From: Geomonas paludis
GTDB lineage: Bacteria; Desulfobacterota; Desulfuromonadia; Geobacterales; Geobacteraceae
NCBI RefSeq assembly: GCF_014193585.1
Contig: NZ_BLXY01000001.1
Location: 230,033 to 294,032 of the forward strand
Reading direction: 5' to 3'
DNA length: 64,000 bases
Part shown: positions 9,776 through 18,052 of the stretch, piece by piece
How positions within the stretch are numbered: the stretch's first letter is position 1
How the letters are laid out: each line of letters opens with the position of its first letter
Notes under the pieces: generated by a model
Database searches by the model: none
What the model was told of the DNA's origin: nothing
What the model saw: the letters and a program-made list of their open reading frames with translations, nothing else
Position numbers and translations under genes: made by a program

Positions 9776-9806
9776 CCCTCCCCCTGTTGGCAAGGGGGAG
9801 GGGAGG
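9776..9806 (-). terminator. Possible hairpin terminator after kbl
   Basis: CCTCCCCCT and AAGGGGGAGG arms form a GC-rich stem just after the kbl stop. The T-run is absent, so it may be a palindromic repeat or an mRNA-end stabiliser and not a classic terminator. Confidence 0.4.
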
Positions 9807-9816
9807 AAAAGCATGC

Positions 9817-11007
9817 TCAGCCGATCACGCCGAGCTCGCGGCCGATACTGGTGAAGGTCTTCAGGCCGGTTTCCAGGTCATCCTGCGTGTGGGCGGCACT
9901 GATCATGACCCGGATGCGCGCCTTCCCCTGCGGCACCGTGGGGAACCCTATCGGCATGGCGAAGATGCCGGGCTCCGCGGCGAAGAGGCGGCGCGAGAAC
10001 TCCTGCGCCACGGTGGCCTCACCCAGCATCACCGGCGTGATGGGGGTGACGCTGGCGCCGATGTCGAATCCGGCCTGGCGCATCCCTTCCTTGAAGTAGC
10101 GCGTGTTGTCCCACAGTTTTTGCACCAGTGCGGTGCTCTCCTCCAGGAGGTCCACGGCGGCCAGGCACGCGGCGGTGTCCGCGGCGGTTACCGCGCTGGA
10201 GAAGAGAAAGGGGCGCGCCTTCTGGCGGATCCAGTCGATGACCACCTTCTTGCCCGCGATCACCCCGCCCATGACGCCGAACGCCTTGGAGAGCGTGCCG
10301 ATCTCCAGGTCGAACTTGCCGTTGAGCTGGAAATGGTCCACGATGCCGCGCCCGCCGTGGCCGAGCACCCCTTCGCCGTGCGCGTCGTCCACCATGGTGA
10401 TGATGCCGTGCCGCTCGCACAGTTCGAAGAGTTGGTCCAAGGGGGCCATGTCGCCGTCCATGGAGAAGACCCCGTCGGTGATGAGGAGCGCCCGCCGGTA
10501 CTGGCCGATGTTCTCCGTGATGACCCGCTCGCAGTCGGCAAGATCGCAGTGCTCGTAGACCAGGATCTTGGCGGAGGAGAGCCGGCAGCCGTCGATGATG
10601 CTGGCGTGGTTCAAGCGGTCGGTGAAGATCACGTCCCCCTTGCCCACCATGGGCGGGATGGCGGCCTGGTTGGCGCAGAAGCCGGACTGCACGTAGAGGG
10701 CGTCCTCCACCCCCTTGAACGCCGCCAGCCGCTGTTCCAGCTGGCGGTGCAATTCCAGCGTGCCGGCGATGCTGCGTACCGCCGCCGGGCCGACCCCCCA
10801 CTGCTCCACCGCTTCCTGTGCCGCCTGCTTCAGGCGCGGGTGGTTGGCGAGCCCCAGGTAGTTGTTGGTGCAGAAGTTGAGCACCCTCTTGCCGTCCACC
10901 ACCATCCAGGGTCCGCAGGCCGAGCCGATGGTGCGGATGGTGGTCCTGAGCCCCTGCCCTTCCAGGGCGTTCATCTCTTCGGTTATCCAGGCGAATTTGT
11001 CTGCCAT
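9817..11007 (-). CDS. kbl: Glycine C-acetyltransferase (2-amino-3-ketobutyrate CoA ligase)
   Basis: 396 aa, the normal length for the family. A fold-type I PLP enzyme of the alpha-oxoamine synthase group: FCTNNYLGLANHP near the N-terminus, TDGVFSMDGD, DDAHGEG and the PLP lysine in GTLSKAFG. It cleaves 2-amino-3-ketobutyrate with CoA to glycine and acetyl-CoA. The upstream gene on the same strand is tdh, which makes that substrate, so the two form a threonine degradation pathway. A palindromic repeat separates them. Confidence 0.95.
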   Translation of the reverse strand: MADKFAWITEEMNALEGQGLRTTIRTIGSACGPWMVVDGKRVLNFCTNNYLGLANHPRLKQAAQEAVEQWGVGPAAVRSIAGTLELHRQLEQRLAAFKGVEDALYVQSGFCANQAAIPPMVGKGDVIFTDRLNHASIIDGCRLSSAKILVYEHCDLADCERVITENIGQYRRALLITDGVFSMDGDMAPLDQLFELCERHGIITMVDDAHGEGVLGHGGRGIVDHFQLNGKFDLEIGTLSKAFGVMGGVIAGKKVVIDWIRQKARPFLFSSAVTAADTAACLAAVDLLEESTALVQKLWDNTRYFKEGMRQAGFDIGASVTPITPVMLGEATVAQEFSRRLFAAEPGIFAMPIGFPTVPQGKARIRVMISAAHTQDDLETGLKTFTSIGRELGVIG

Positions 11008-11034
11008 TCTTGATTACTCCTTTGGACGTCCATT

Positions 11035-11186
11035 ACCCTCTCCCTTCGGGAGAGGGTGGCCGAAGGCCGGGCCTGCGCGCCGTAGCGCTTCGGTCCGCGA
11101 AGGCGGGTGAGGGCGCTGTCGGCGGCGTATCTGCTGCTTCGTGACGGTCCCTCACCCCTGCCCCTCTCCCAAAGGGCGAGGGGGTA
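11035..11186. repeat. GC-rich palindromic intergenic repeat, CCCTCTCCC family, copy 2
   Basis: Same paired-hairpin design as the copies at 7535 and 23018. The outer arms are CCCTCTCCCTTCGGGAGAGGG and CCCTCTCCCAAAGGG-type. It lies between tdh and kbl and could cause partial termination or processing between the two cistrons. Confidence 0.75.
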
Positions 11187-11202
11187 ACGCGGGAGACCTT
11201 CC

Positions 11203-12246
11203 CTACTCCTCAACCCAATTCAGTATGACCTTCCCCGCATTGCCGCTGCTCATGATCTCGAAGGCCTTCTCGAACTCGGTGTAGTGCATCCGGTGCGTGA
11301 TCACCGGGGTGAGGTCGAGCCCGATCTTGATCAGCGACTGCATCAGGTACCAGGTCTCGTACATCTCGCGGCCGTAGATCCCCTTGATGGTCAGCATGTT
11401 GAAGATCACCTGGTTCCAGTCGATGGCGAGGTCGCCCGACGGGATCCCCAGCATGGCGATCTTCCCGCCGTGGCACATGTTGGCGAGCATCTCCTTGAAG
11501 GCGTCGCCGTTGCCGGACATCTCCAGGCCGACGTCGAAACCCTCCTTCATCCCCAGTTCCCTGCGCACGTCCGCGAGGGTCCGCTCCTTCACGTTGAGCG
11601 CCACTGTTGCCCCCATCTTCCTGGCCAGGTCGAGCCGGTACGGGTTCATGTCGGTGGTGACGATGTAGCGTGCCCCGGCGTGGCGGGCGATGGCGGTGGC
11701 CATGATCCCGATCGGCCCCGCCCCCGTGATCAGCACGTCCTCTCCCAGCACCGGGAAGGCGAGGGTGGTGTGGGTCGCGTTGCCGAAGGGATCGAAGATG
11801 CTCAGGATCTCCATCGGGATGGAAGGGTCCGCGTGCCAGACGTTGGTCACGGGGATGCAGATGTACTCGGCGAAGGCCCCGGTCCGGTTCACCCCGACGC
11901 CGTTGGTGTCCTTGCACAGGTGCCGTCGCCCCGCCAGGCAGTTGCGGCACCTGCCGCAGACGATGTGCCCCTCGCCGGAGACGATGTCCCCTATGTTGAG
12001 GTCGGCGACGTTACTTCCCATCGCCACCACCCGCCCCACGAACTCGTGGCCGATCACCATCGGCACCGGGATCGTCTTCTGCGCCCAGGGGTTCCAGTCC
12101 CAGATATGCAGGTCGGTGCCGCAGACCGCGGTCTTGTGCACCTTGATCAGGACGTCGTTGATGCCCATCTCGGGTACCGGCACCTCGTCCAGCCATAGTC
12201 CCGGCTTCGGATATTTCTTAACCAGCGCGCGCATGGTCTTTTGCAT
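11203..12246 (-). CDS. tdh: L-threonine 3-dehydrogenase
   Basis: 347 aa zinc-dependent medium-chain dehydrogenase. Catalytic zinc ligands lie in [10 protein letters not shown] and the GHEFVG segment. Four structural-zinc Cys are present in CGRCRNC...C, and the Rossmann motif GAGPIG binds NAD+. It oxidises threonine to 2-amino-3-ketobutyrate, which Kbl converts to glycine and acetyl-CoA. The DLHIWDWN segment separates Tdh from sorbitol dehydrogenases. First gene of the tdh-kbl unit. Confidence 0.95.
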   Translation of the reverse strand: MQKTMRALVKKYPKPGLWLDEVPVPEMGINDVLIKVHKTAVCGTDLHIWDWNPWAQKTIPVPMVIGHEFVGRVVAMGSNVADLNIGDIVSGEGHIVCGRCRNCLAGRRHLCKDTNGVGVNRTGAFAEYICIPVTNVWHADPSIPMEILSIFDPFGNATHTTLAFPVLGEDVLITGAGPIGIMATAIARHAGARYIVTTDMNPYRLDLARKMGATVALNVKERTLADVRRELGMKEGFDVGLEMSGNGDAFKEMLANMCHGGKIAMLGIPSGDLAIDWNQVIFNMLTIKGIYGREMYETWYLMQSLIKIGLDLTPVITHRMHYTEFEKAFEIMSSGNAGKVILNWVEE

Positions 12247-12578
12247 GATGCAACTCCTCTACAGTAATGGCCGTTTTGGCTCATTAATGTTACCAACAAC
12301 GCTTCACATGTAAATAGCGGAGGGGGAAATGATGGCAACCGCCACACCATGACTAAATCAAGTCATCCAGATAAAGACATATAGTGTGATGATATGTGTA
12401 GCAAAGAACAAGTTAGTTAAAAACAAGCAAGGCAATTAGTTTTCAAAATAACTGAGTTGATTATTAGTGAGAGTTGGACGATATTATTGCCTCGTAATTA
12501 CGGTCACAGATTGCAGTCTTGCAATGTAGATCGTTCATTGTGGTACTGAACCGTGAGAAGGTTGGCAGGAGGAGTGTC
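12247..12578. other. AT-rich divergent intergenic region
   Basis: 332 bases without a gene between tdh (leftward) and the PstS-like lipoprotein (rightward), clearly richer in A+T than its neighbours. It has a small inverted repeat (ATGACT 12349-12354 / AGTCAT 12361-12366) and a possible leader stem (AGGCAAT 12430-12436 / ATTGCCT 12486-12492) upstream of the lipoprotein gene. Promoters for both directions must lie here, but I cannot place them with confidence. Confidence 0.4.
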
Positions 12579-13364
12579 GTGAAACAATCGTTTGGTTTCC
12601 GATTTATGGCTGTCGCTATCTGCTTCATTGCGGGGTGCACCGCGCTGCAAAGAGAGGGTGTAAAGCAGCCGGCGGCGCCCGAAGTGATCAGGATCGGTGG
12701 TGGCGACGCTGCTCTGACCGAGGTGATCACACCCGTGAAGGAGACTTACGAGGAGGAAAACCCTTCGCTGCGCCTGGTCGCCGTACAGAGCCGGCCCGGA
12801 ACGGAATTGGTGGATCTTGACAGCGGAGCCCTCGATGCCGTCGTCTCTACCCTCGACCTGGACGCATTTCTCAAGCGTGCCGCGGAAAACGGGACGCCGA
12901 TGGACGGAGACCATTTTCGGGAGGTCCCGGTCGGCACCAATCAAACCGTCGTCTTTCTCAACCAGGGCGTGAAGATCAAGAAGCTGACCAGGAAGCAGCT
13001 AAAGGGAATTTTCACCGGCAGGATAACCAACTGGAAAAAGGTTGGCGGCCCGAACAGGCGCATCGTGGTGGTCTGGTCTCCGGCCGCAGACGGGGAAAAC
13101 GACGCCTTCATCAAGAAAGTCATGGAAGGTGAACCGGTCGTGCCCACCTTTCTCCCGGTCGCCAATGTCGAGGAGATGAGAGCGAAAGTGCTGGAGATGT
13201 CGGGCGCCATCGGCATCGGTCCCAGCGTCCTGGTCTCTCGCGGCGTGCGCGTCCCGGGGAGTCTGACAGTTGCCTCGTCGGTCGTGCTGATTACCAAGGG
13301 AGAGCCGTCGCCCAAGGTCCAGAAACTGCTCGACCTCATCAAGGACGTCGCCTTCCTGCACTGA
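12579..13364 (+). CDS. PstS-like substrate-binding lipoprotein
   Basis: 261 aa from a GTG start with AGGAGGAG ahead of it. A lipoprotein signal ends at the lipobox IAGC, so the protein should be tethered to a membrane. The body matches the PBP-like phosphate-binding domain: VPVGTNQTVVFLN, then LTRKQLKGIFTGRITNWKKVGG. No pstCAB or phoU is adjacent, so it may serve a distant transporter or sense phosphate. It is the second PstS-like gene within 3.5 kb. Confidence 0.85.
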   Translation: MKQSFGFRFMAVAICFIAGCTALQREGVKQPAAPEVIRIGGGDAALTEVITPVKETYEEENPSLRLVAVQSRPGTELVDLDSGALDAVVSTLDLDAFLKRAAENGTPMDGDHFREVPVGTNQTVVFLNQGVKIKKLTRKQLKGIFTGRITNWKKVGGPNRRIVVVWSPAADGENDAFIKKVMEGEPVVPTFLPVANVEEMRAKVLEMSGAIGIGPSVLVSRGVRVPGSLTVASSVVLITKGEPSPKVQKLLDLIKDVAFLH

Positions 13365-13507
13365 GGCCCGGGCGAGCCGCTATGCCGCTTGCGACAGTGG
13401 CTGGACTTGGCGGACCTTTAATGCCAATTCTTTTTCCGCCGTCTTACGGTCATAGCTCGTTTGCAGTGGGTTGAAGACTTTTTGTCGCCACCATGAGATG
13501 TACCTTG

Positions 13508-13819
13508 CTAGGCCGCCAATAGTTTTTGAAGCGTTTCCGGATCTTTTATTGCGATCGCGATTAGGGATTTCGCAGCTCCTGATGGTTTTCTCCTCCCCTG
13601 CTCCCACTCTTGCAGTGTTCGGAGTGATACACCCAGCATACGAGCAAATTCACTCTGAGACAGTCCTATTCTCTGACGGGCCGAGGCCAGCGGAGAGACT
13701 TCCACAGTAGATATTCTCCCGACTTGGCCCGCCTTTATATCGCGCACTGCCTGGAGTAACTCCTCGCCGATGTTACGCTTAGCGTCACGTTCAAGGAGCT
13801 CTTTTTCATCGAGCGGCAT
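13508..13819 (-). CDS. XRE-family antitoxin (HigA-like)
   Basis: 103 aa. A helix-turn-helix at about residues 48-80 (RQRIGLSQSEFARMLGVSLRTLQEWEQGRRKP) is of the type seen in HigA/MqsA-like antitoxins whose DNA-binding domain is C-terminal. The N-terminal 45 residues probably bind the toxin. The gene follows and overlaps the toxin gene by 14 bases, so toxin comes first, as in higBA. It most likely represses the shared promoter through the inverted repeat at 14143-14161. Confidence 0.85.
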   Translation of the reverse strand: MPLDEKELLERDAKRNIGEELLQAVRDIKAGQVGRISTVEVSPLASARQRIGLSQSEFARMLGVSLRTLQEWEQGRRKPSGAAKSLIAIAIKDPETLQKLLAA

Positions 13820-14126
13820 GTTCCATCTCCTCCTTAAGCTGTTTCAATATGTGCCCAGGTATGCTTTCGACCGTACTCTTCGCATAGATCAGCAACAACC
13901 ATATTTCTCCTGCACTGGTGCGTGCGAAGTATAGTACTCTAACCCCACCACTTTTGCCGACTCCACGACGTGACCAACGTATTTTGCGGACTCCTCCGGA
14001 GCCGCGTACCACGTCACCGACCTCTGGATTGGCGGCGAGAAAGCTTTGGAAGCCACCATACTCATCATCAGTCAGGTAATCGTGGAGCTGTTTATTGAAA
14101 AGTGGCGATTCGACAAACGTTACCAT
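13806..14126 (-). CDS. RelE/HigB-like toxin
   Basis: 106 aa from the ATG at 14126; a longer frame starts at 14144 but overlaps the promoter. Features of RelE-fold mRNA interferases are visible: VTFVESPLFNKQL at the start, a Gly/Arg-rich middle (GGVRKIRW, GKSGGVRVLYF) and a final LLLIYAKS strand followed by an ILKQLKEEME helix. It would cleave mRNA, probably at the ribosome. The promoter 5' of it predicts an mRNA with no leader. Confidence 0.8.
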   Translation of the reverse strand: MVTFVESPLFNKQLHDYLTDDEYGGFQSFLAANPEVGDVVRGSGGVRKIRWSRRGVGKSGGVRVLYFARTSAGEIWLLLIYAKSTVESIPGHILKQLKEEMEHAAR

Positions 14127-14132
14127 GGCGTG

Positions 14133-14161
14133 ATTATACGGCATTGACGTATGGTGTCAAT
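14133..14161 (-). promoter_or_regulatory. Consensus sigma-70 promoter and operator of the HigBA-like pair
   Basis: On the minus strand TTGACA (14155-14160), 16 bases, then TATAAT (14133-14138), and six bases later the toxin ATG. Both boxes are perfect consensus. A perfect inverted repeat ATTGAC-N7-GTCAAT (14143-14161) covers the -35 box and is the likely site for antitoxin autorepression. The expected transcription start falls on or next to the A of the ATG. Confidence 0.8.
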
Positions 14162-14318
14162 CGCTCTCACGTATCAAGGTTGCAGCCAGCCGGCCATGGG
14201 GGTGTCAGCCTGTAGGTGCAAGTGGTGGATGAGTGCCTGCAACAAGTGGTTGATGTTCGGCGGCAAACCCGCTATCTTCGTCTTTTTGCGGACACTTGGC
14301 TGAAAGGATTTGAAGACA

Positions 14319-15053
14319 GTGACAAAGACGAAGGATGCTATCTACGCGGCGCCGCTGCAGGAAATGATCGATTTCAAGTTCGACGAGCGCGTCGTCGCCG
14401 TCTTTCCGGACATGATCCAACGCTCGGTTCCGGGCTACGGCATGATCATCTCCAACATCGGCATCCTCGCCGGCAAATATGCCCAGGCGGGAAGCCATTG
14501 CTACGATCTCGGCTGTTCCCTCGGGGCGGCCACCCTCTCCATGCGCCAGCGCATCAGCCAGCCGGATTGCGACATCATCGCCGTCGACAACTCACCGGCC
14601 ATGATCGAGCGCGGTCGTGAACTTCTGGCTCGCGACTCTGCATCGACCGTCCCGGTAACCATGATCTGCGCCGACCTTCAGGACGTCGCCATCGAGAACG
14701 CCTCGGTGGTGGTCCTCAACTTCACCCTGCAATTCATCCCCCCCGCGCAGCGCTTGGCGCTGATCCAGCGCATTTACGCCGGACTCAACCCGGGCGGCAT
14801 CCTCATCCTCTCCGAGAAGATCGCCTTCGCCGAACCGCAGCGGCAGCATTTTCATGTGGAACTGCATCACGACTTCAAGCGGGCCAACGGCTACAGCGAT
14901 CTCGAGATCAGTCAGAAACGGTCCGCGCTGGAGAACGTGATGATCCCGGAAACGCTGGCGTGTCACCACGACCGGCTGCAGTCTGCCGGCTTTTCCTCCT
15001 CCGAGGTCTGGTTCCAGTGCTTCAACTTCGCCTCGATGGTCGCCATGAAATGA
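14319..15053 (+). CDS. cmoA: Carboxy-S-adenosyl-L-methionine synthase
   Basis: 244 aa from a GTG at 14319, nine bases after AAAGGA; a TTG at 14310 is also possible. Near-diagnostic CmoA segments: [20 protein letters not shown] and the SAM motif [12 protein letters not shown]. It converts SAM and prephenate to carboxy-SAM. Its stop overlaps the cmoB start (ATGA), so the two enzymes are made together for the cmo5U wobble modification of tRNAs reading NNN codons of Val, Ala, Pro, Ser and Thr. Confidence 0.95.
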   Translation: MTKTKDAIYAAPLQEMIDFKFDERVVAVFPDMIQRSVPGYGMIISNIGILAGKYAQAGSHCYDLGCSLGAATLSMRQRISQPDCDIIAVDNSPAMIERGRELLARDSASTVPVTMICADLQDVAIENASVVVLNFTLQFIPPAQRLALIQRIYAGLNPGGILILSEKIAFAEPQRQHFHVELHHDFKRANGYSDLEISQKRSALENVMIPETLACHHDRLQSAGFSSSEVWFQCFNFASMVAMK

Positions 15054-16018
15054 ATTACGACTCTCTCTACTCCCAACTTGCTGCCATGGGGCAGGAGCGC
15101 TGGGCTGAGCAACTGCAGGCGACGCTGCCGCAGCGACTCCAATTGGAAAGTCACGGCAAGCTGGCGGGGTGGCAGAGCGCCCTGCAGGCGCTGCCGGAGT
15201 TGCGCCCGTCCCGGATCGAACTGAAGGAGAGCGTCACCATCGGCTCCAGCGCCGACCTCGGCGCCATCGTCCGTGATGACCTCATCGCCAAGCTTCAGGC
15301 TTTTCACCCCTGGAGAAAAGGGCCCTACAATTTCTTCGGCATCGACATCGATACCGAGTGGCGCTCCGACTGGAAGTGGGATCGCGTGCTTCCGCACATC
15401 CAGCCCCTGGCCGGGCGCAAGGTGCTCGACGTCGGCTGCGGCAACGGCTATCACGGCTGGCGCATGCGCGGCGCCGGCGCCGACTTCGTCCTCGGCATCG
15501 AGCCGTTCCTCCTTTCGGTGCAGCAGTTCCAGGTAATGCAGCGCTACCTGCGCGACCCGCAACACCACGTCATCCCCATCGGCATCGAGGACGTCCCGGC
15601 AGACCTCGGTTGTTTCGACACAGTCTTTTCCATGGGTGTGCTCTACCATCGCCGCTCCCCGCTGGATCATCTTTATGAGCTCAAGGGATGTCTGCGCCCC
15701 GGGGGAGAATTGGTACTGGAGACGCTGATTGTGGCAGGGGATAGGGACACCGTGTTCATGCCGCCGGGGCGCTACGCCAAGATGCGCAATGTCTGGTTCC
15801 TGCCCTCCATCGAGGCGATGATCTTGTGGCTGCAGCGTTGCGGCTTCACGCAGGTTGCCTGCGTCGACACCAACCGTACCAGCCTCGGAGAGCAGCGCTC
15901 CACCCCGTGGATGCAGTTCGAGTCGCTGGCGGATTTTCTCGATCCCGATGATGCCGAGAAGACCATCGAAGGGCACCCGGCGCCGCTGCGGGCGGTATTC
16001 ACGGCGAAGAGACCTTAA
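15050..16018 (+). CDS. cmoB: tRNA U34 carboxymethyltransferase
   Basis: 322 aa, the standard CmoB length. Start ATG overlaps the cmoA stop. Visible CmoB motifs: [13 protein letters not shown], then [32 protein letters not shown] with the SAM-binding GCGNGY, and [19 protein letters not shown]. It moves the carboxymethyl group from carboxy-SAM to 5-hydroxyuridine 34 of tRNA, giving cmo5U. Confidence 0.96.
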   Translation: MNYDSLYSQLAAMGQERWAEQLQATLPQRLQLESHGKLAGWQSALQALPELRPSRIELKESVTIGSSADLGAIVRDDLIAKLQAFHPWRKGPYNFFGIDIDTEWRSDWKWDRVLPHIQPLAGRKVLDVGCGNGYHGWRMRGAGADFVLGIEPFLLSVQQFQVMQRYLRDPQHHVIPIGIEDVPADLGCFDTVFSMGVLYHRRSPLDHLYELKGCLRPGGELVLETLIVAGDRDTVFMPPGRYAKMRNVWFLPSIEAMILWLQRCGFTQVACVDTNRTSLGEQRSTPWMQFESLADFLDPDDAEKTIEGHPAPLRAVFTAKRP

Positions 16019-16042
16019 AGACGAGGGGCAGGCGCGCTTGAA

Positions 16043-16070
16043 GGGACTGGCTCCGTTAGGTGCCTGTCCC
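16043..16070. repeat. 28-bp dispersed hairpin repeat, copy 1
   Basis: Imperfect palindrome that begins GGGACTGGCTCC and ends GGTGCCTGTCCC. Close copies stand at 22945-22972 and 29421-29448, always just after a gene on the same strand. Confidence 0.75.
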
Positions 16071-16083
16071 TCTGGAGAATTGA

Positions 16084-16334
16084 GATGTACCGCGGAGTAA
16101 GTCAAGGGTAGTCGTAGATAAGAGCACGCAGACCGCCTCCCAGTCAAACCAGGCCGTCTATGAGAAAATGCTGGTCATGTACGATGAAATCAAGGCCGCA
16201 ACCAGCCGAACGTGCATCACGCACAAAAGAAATGGGAAGGTAATCAAATCAAAAGTGGTCGCAGTTAAAATAAACCAGGGCGTTTTCAAAATAAAGCTGA
16301 CCATGTTTAAAATAAACATGGTCGCAGTTAAGTA
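16084..16334 (+). pseudogene. Open frame without a start, probable mobile-element gene remnant
   Basis: A frame open from the stop at 16081 to the TAA at 16332 lacks a start codon and ribosome site. Its translation includes QAVYEKMLVMYDEIKAA, then RTCITHKRNGK. The last 27 residues are coded by the tandem TTAAAATAAA-type motifs that follow. It looks like the broken end of a transposon gene running into its terminal repeats. I cannot name the family. Confidence 0.35.
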
Positions 16335-16620
16335 AAAACAGTAATTCCATTAACCGATGGGAAGGGTCGCGGACGAAAAACGGAGGGGGTGCGCAAAAAA
16401 CGAGGGGGGCAATCACGATAATCGAGGCTGCTTCCGATAAAAAAGCGGAGGAAAAATTCCAGATTCGGCTTTTTAGTCAGCTTCAAGGTCCCGGCTTGGT
16501 TCGGGCATCATCGTTTTTAGCAAAAGCAGATGTCGTTTATTTTAAACAGAGTCGCATATTAGAAAAAGCATCCCCCGTTTATTTGAAAGCAGCCTTACTT
16601 TATTTTAAAGCTACCCTTAC
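16258..16620. repeat. Cluster of seven 11-bp motifs in two opposite blocks
   Basis: Four copies of TTAAAATAAA-type sequence lie at 16258-16339 and three of the reverse complement (TTTATTTTAAA) at 16536-16546, 16578-16588 and 16599-16609, most with a GTCGC-type or GC-type flank. A perfect palindrome CCATGTTTA-AAA-TAAACATGG is included. The opposed blocks resemble the multiple transposase-binding sites at the two ends of a transposon, here with only about 200 bases between. The interior 16340-16530 has no gene. Confidence 0.5.
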
Positions 16621-16668
16621 ATTAGAAAAACAGGGCTTGGCTGTAATCCCGAACGGTCGGCTTCCTTA

Positions 16669-16724
16669 AAAAACCCCGACGGCGTCCTCGCACCTGCAGG
16701 AGACGGTTCCGTCGGGGTCTTTTT
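16669..16724 (-). terminator. Bidirectional rho-independent terminator
   Basis: A stem made of ACCCCGACGG and CCGTCGGGGT is flanked by an A-run on one side and a T-run on the other, so it can stop transcription from either direction. It follows the stop of the small lipoprotein gene at 16729. Confidence 0.8.
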
Positions 16725-16728
16725 GTAA

Positions 16729-16896
16729 TTACCTGCGATGGCCATACGGGCCGCGGCCATAGCGGCCACCGTAGTCGTCGTAGTAGCCTCCGTGATGGTG
16801 CCCGCGGTAGTAATCATCCACCGGCACGACAACACAGGCCGACAAGAGCGACGGCAACACCACTAATGCAATCAGATACCGGATTTTATTTTTCAT
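16729..16896 (-). CDS. Small Gly/Tyr/His-rich lipoprotein
   Basis: 55 aa from the ATG at 16896, which follows GGAGAAGGAAG; a longer frame to 16932 lacks such a site. A lipoprotein signal ends in the lipobox LSAC. The mature part is about 35 residues, very rich in Gly, Tyr, His and Arg with YYRGHHHGGYYDDYGG-type repeats. Similar short YGR/H-rich lipoproteins occur widely in proteobacteria without known function. The His cluster could bind metal; that is a guess. Confidence 0.7.
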   Translation of the reverse strand: MKNKIRYLIALVVLPSLLSACVVVPVDDYYRGHHHGGYYDDYGGRYGRGPYGHRR

Positions 16897-17000
16897 CTTC
16901 CTTCTCCTTTTTTTGCCCGGACACGTTGCCATTGTCTTTAGACTAAAAGGAAATTGAGGATGAAATGTGGAGCAAACAAGAAAAGAAAGAGCTTGTTGTC

Positions 17001-17378
17001 TTAGCTGCCGCCAAGAACCTGCTTGATGGTGTCGTAGATCTCCCTGGGCTCAAAAGGTTTCTTGAGTATCGCCTTCGCTCCGACTTTCAGCACGGCGTTG
17101 GTGTCGCTGGGGCAATCTGAGGCGCTGCTGGTCAGCACATTGGCGTTCTTGTTGAGCGCCACCATTTCCCTGGTGGCGTCGATGCCGTTTTTGACCGGCA
17201 TGTAGACATCCATGATTACGATATGGGGGCGATGGGTCAGGAACATCCGTACTGCCTCGATCCCGTCTGCCGCTTCGGCGACCACGGTGAACCCGATCCT
17301 GCCCAGTATGTCGCGCAACGAGTCGCGATAGAACTTTTCGTCATCGACTATCAGTATCCGCACGTCCTTCAGGGCCAT
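17001..17378 (-). CDS. Stand-alone response regulator receiver domain
   Basis: 125 aa from the ATG at 17378, preceded by AGAGGAGGAACA. A single CheY-like domain: acidic pocket in LIVDDE, phosphorylated Asp in VIMDVYMP, a Ser in the TSSASD switch position and the conserved Lys in LKKPF. There is no output domain, so it acts by protein-protein contact. No kinase is adjacent. Sequence alone cannot separate a chemotaxis CheY from other single-domain regulators. Confidence 0.9.
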   Translation of the reverse strand: MALKDVRILIVDDEKFYRDSLRDILGRIGFTVVAEAADGIEAVRMFLTHRPHIVIMDVYMPVKNGIDATREMVALNKNANVLTSSASDCPSDTNAVLKVGAKAILKKPFEPREIYDTIKQVLGGS

Positions 17379-17560
17379 TGTTCCTCCTCTGAGTCCACCT
17401 TTGGGATTGCTTGCACATTTTATAAGACTTTCATTGTTGGAGGTCAATTGGAATATATGAAGTCTGCAATGCTGTCTGGAGTAATCTGGCCGCAAATTCG
17501 CCACGGCAGGCCAGACCTGCTATGATAAGAGCGCGAAGCAGCAGGAAAAAGGAGAGCGTC

Positions 17561-17740
17561 ATGAGCGAAAAAGAAAGCTGCCCAACTCCGGAACGACACC
17601 CGGCGCATATGTGCCAGTTGAAACACGAGGGAAGGATCGAGGAGATCGACAAGCACTCGGCCCGGCCGCAATTCGTCTGTAACCGGTGCCGCGCGAAAGC
17701 GGACTCCGAGGGTTACCTCTGCAACCCGCGGCCGCTGTAG
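17561..17740 (+). CDS. Small Cys/His-rich protein, paralogue of the protein at 7674
   Basis: 59 aa; ATG at 17561 after AAGGAGAGCGTC. It keeps the same five Cys and three His as the 63-aa protein at 7674-7865 (HMC, HSA, CN-x-C, CNP). That makes this a small protein family with at least two copies per genome, plausibly a zinc-binding domain. It forms its own transcription unit with a terminator after it. Confidence 0.8.
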   Translation: MSEKESCPTPERHPAHMCQLKHEGRIEEIDKHSARPQFVCNRCRAKADSEGYLCNPRPL

Positions 17741-17775
17741 TGCCGCATGCAATACATCTAACAGCAAAGGAAAAT

Positions 17776-17811
17776 AAGGCGCCCCCTGCCGGCCAGGGGA
17801 CGCCTTTATTT
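17776..17811 (+). terminator. Rho-independent terminator after the small Cys/His protein
   Basis: AAGGCGCCCCCTG and CCAGGGGACGCCTTT pair in a strong stem, followed by TTTATTT. Confidence 0.85.
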
Positions 17812-17829
17812 CTTCACGAGGCGTTGCTG

Positions 17830-17857
17830 TTGACATACACCTTATATGTTGTATATC
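17830..17857 (+). promoter_or_regulatory. Promoter of hicAB
   Basis: TTGACA (17830-17835), 16 bases, then TATATC (17852-17857), and six bases later the hicA ATG at 17864. Spacing and distance to the ATG are the same as at the HigBA-like pair. An inverted repeat ACATA-N7-TATGT (17833-17849) overlaps the -35 region and could bind HicB. Confidence 0.7.
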
Positions 17858-17863
17858 ATCCCG

Positions 17864-18049
17864 ATGACCGGAAAACAGCTCAAAAAGATGCTGTTGGAAT
17901 CGGGCTGGCAACTGGACCGTGTCTCGGGCAGCCACCACATCATGATCAAGGATGGCTGTCGCTCGATTCCTGTTCCTGTCCATGCCAGTGTTGACCTGCC
18001 CAAAGGGCTGGTGCACGCGATCCTGAAACAAGCGGGGATAAAGGGATAG
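17864..18049 (+). CDS. hicA: HicA toxin, mRNA interferase
   Basis: 61 aa from the ATG at 17864. The dsRBD-like HicA fold shows as TGKQLKKMLLESGW, the catalytic His in SGSHHIM and the closing DLPKGLVHAILKQAGI. HicA cleaves mRNA and tmRNA without ribosomes. An upstream ATG at 17846 lies inside the -10 region and is unlikely to be used. hicB begins three bases after its stop. Confidence 0.9.
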   Translation: MTGKQLKKMLLESGWQLDRVSGSHHIMIKDGCRSIPVPVHASVDLPKGLVHAILKQAGIKG

Positions 18050-18052
18050 AAG

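Noticed and set aside
12395-12578. Cyclic-di-GMP (GEMM) riboswitch before the PstS-like lipoprotein
   Set aside because: Such riboswitches are common in this group and the leader may fold, but I could not find the conserved core of the class.
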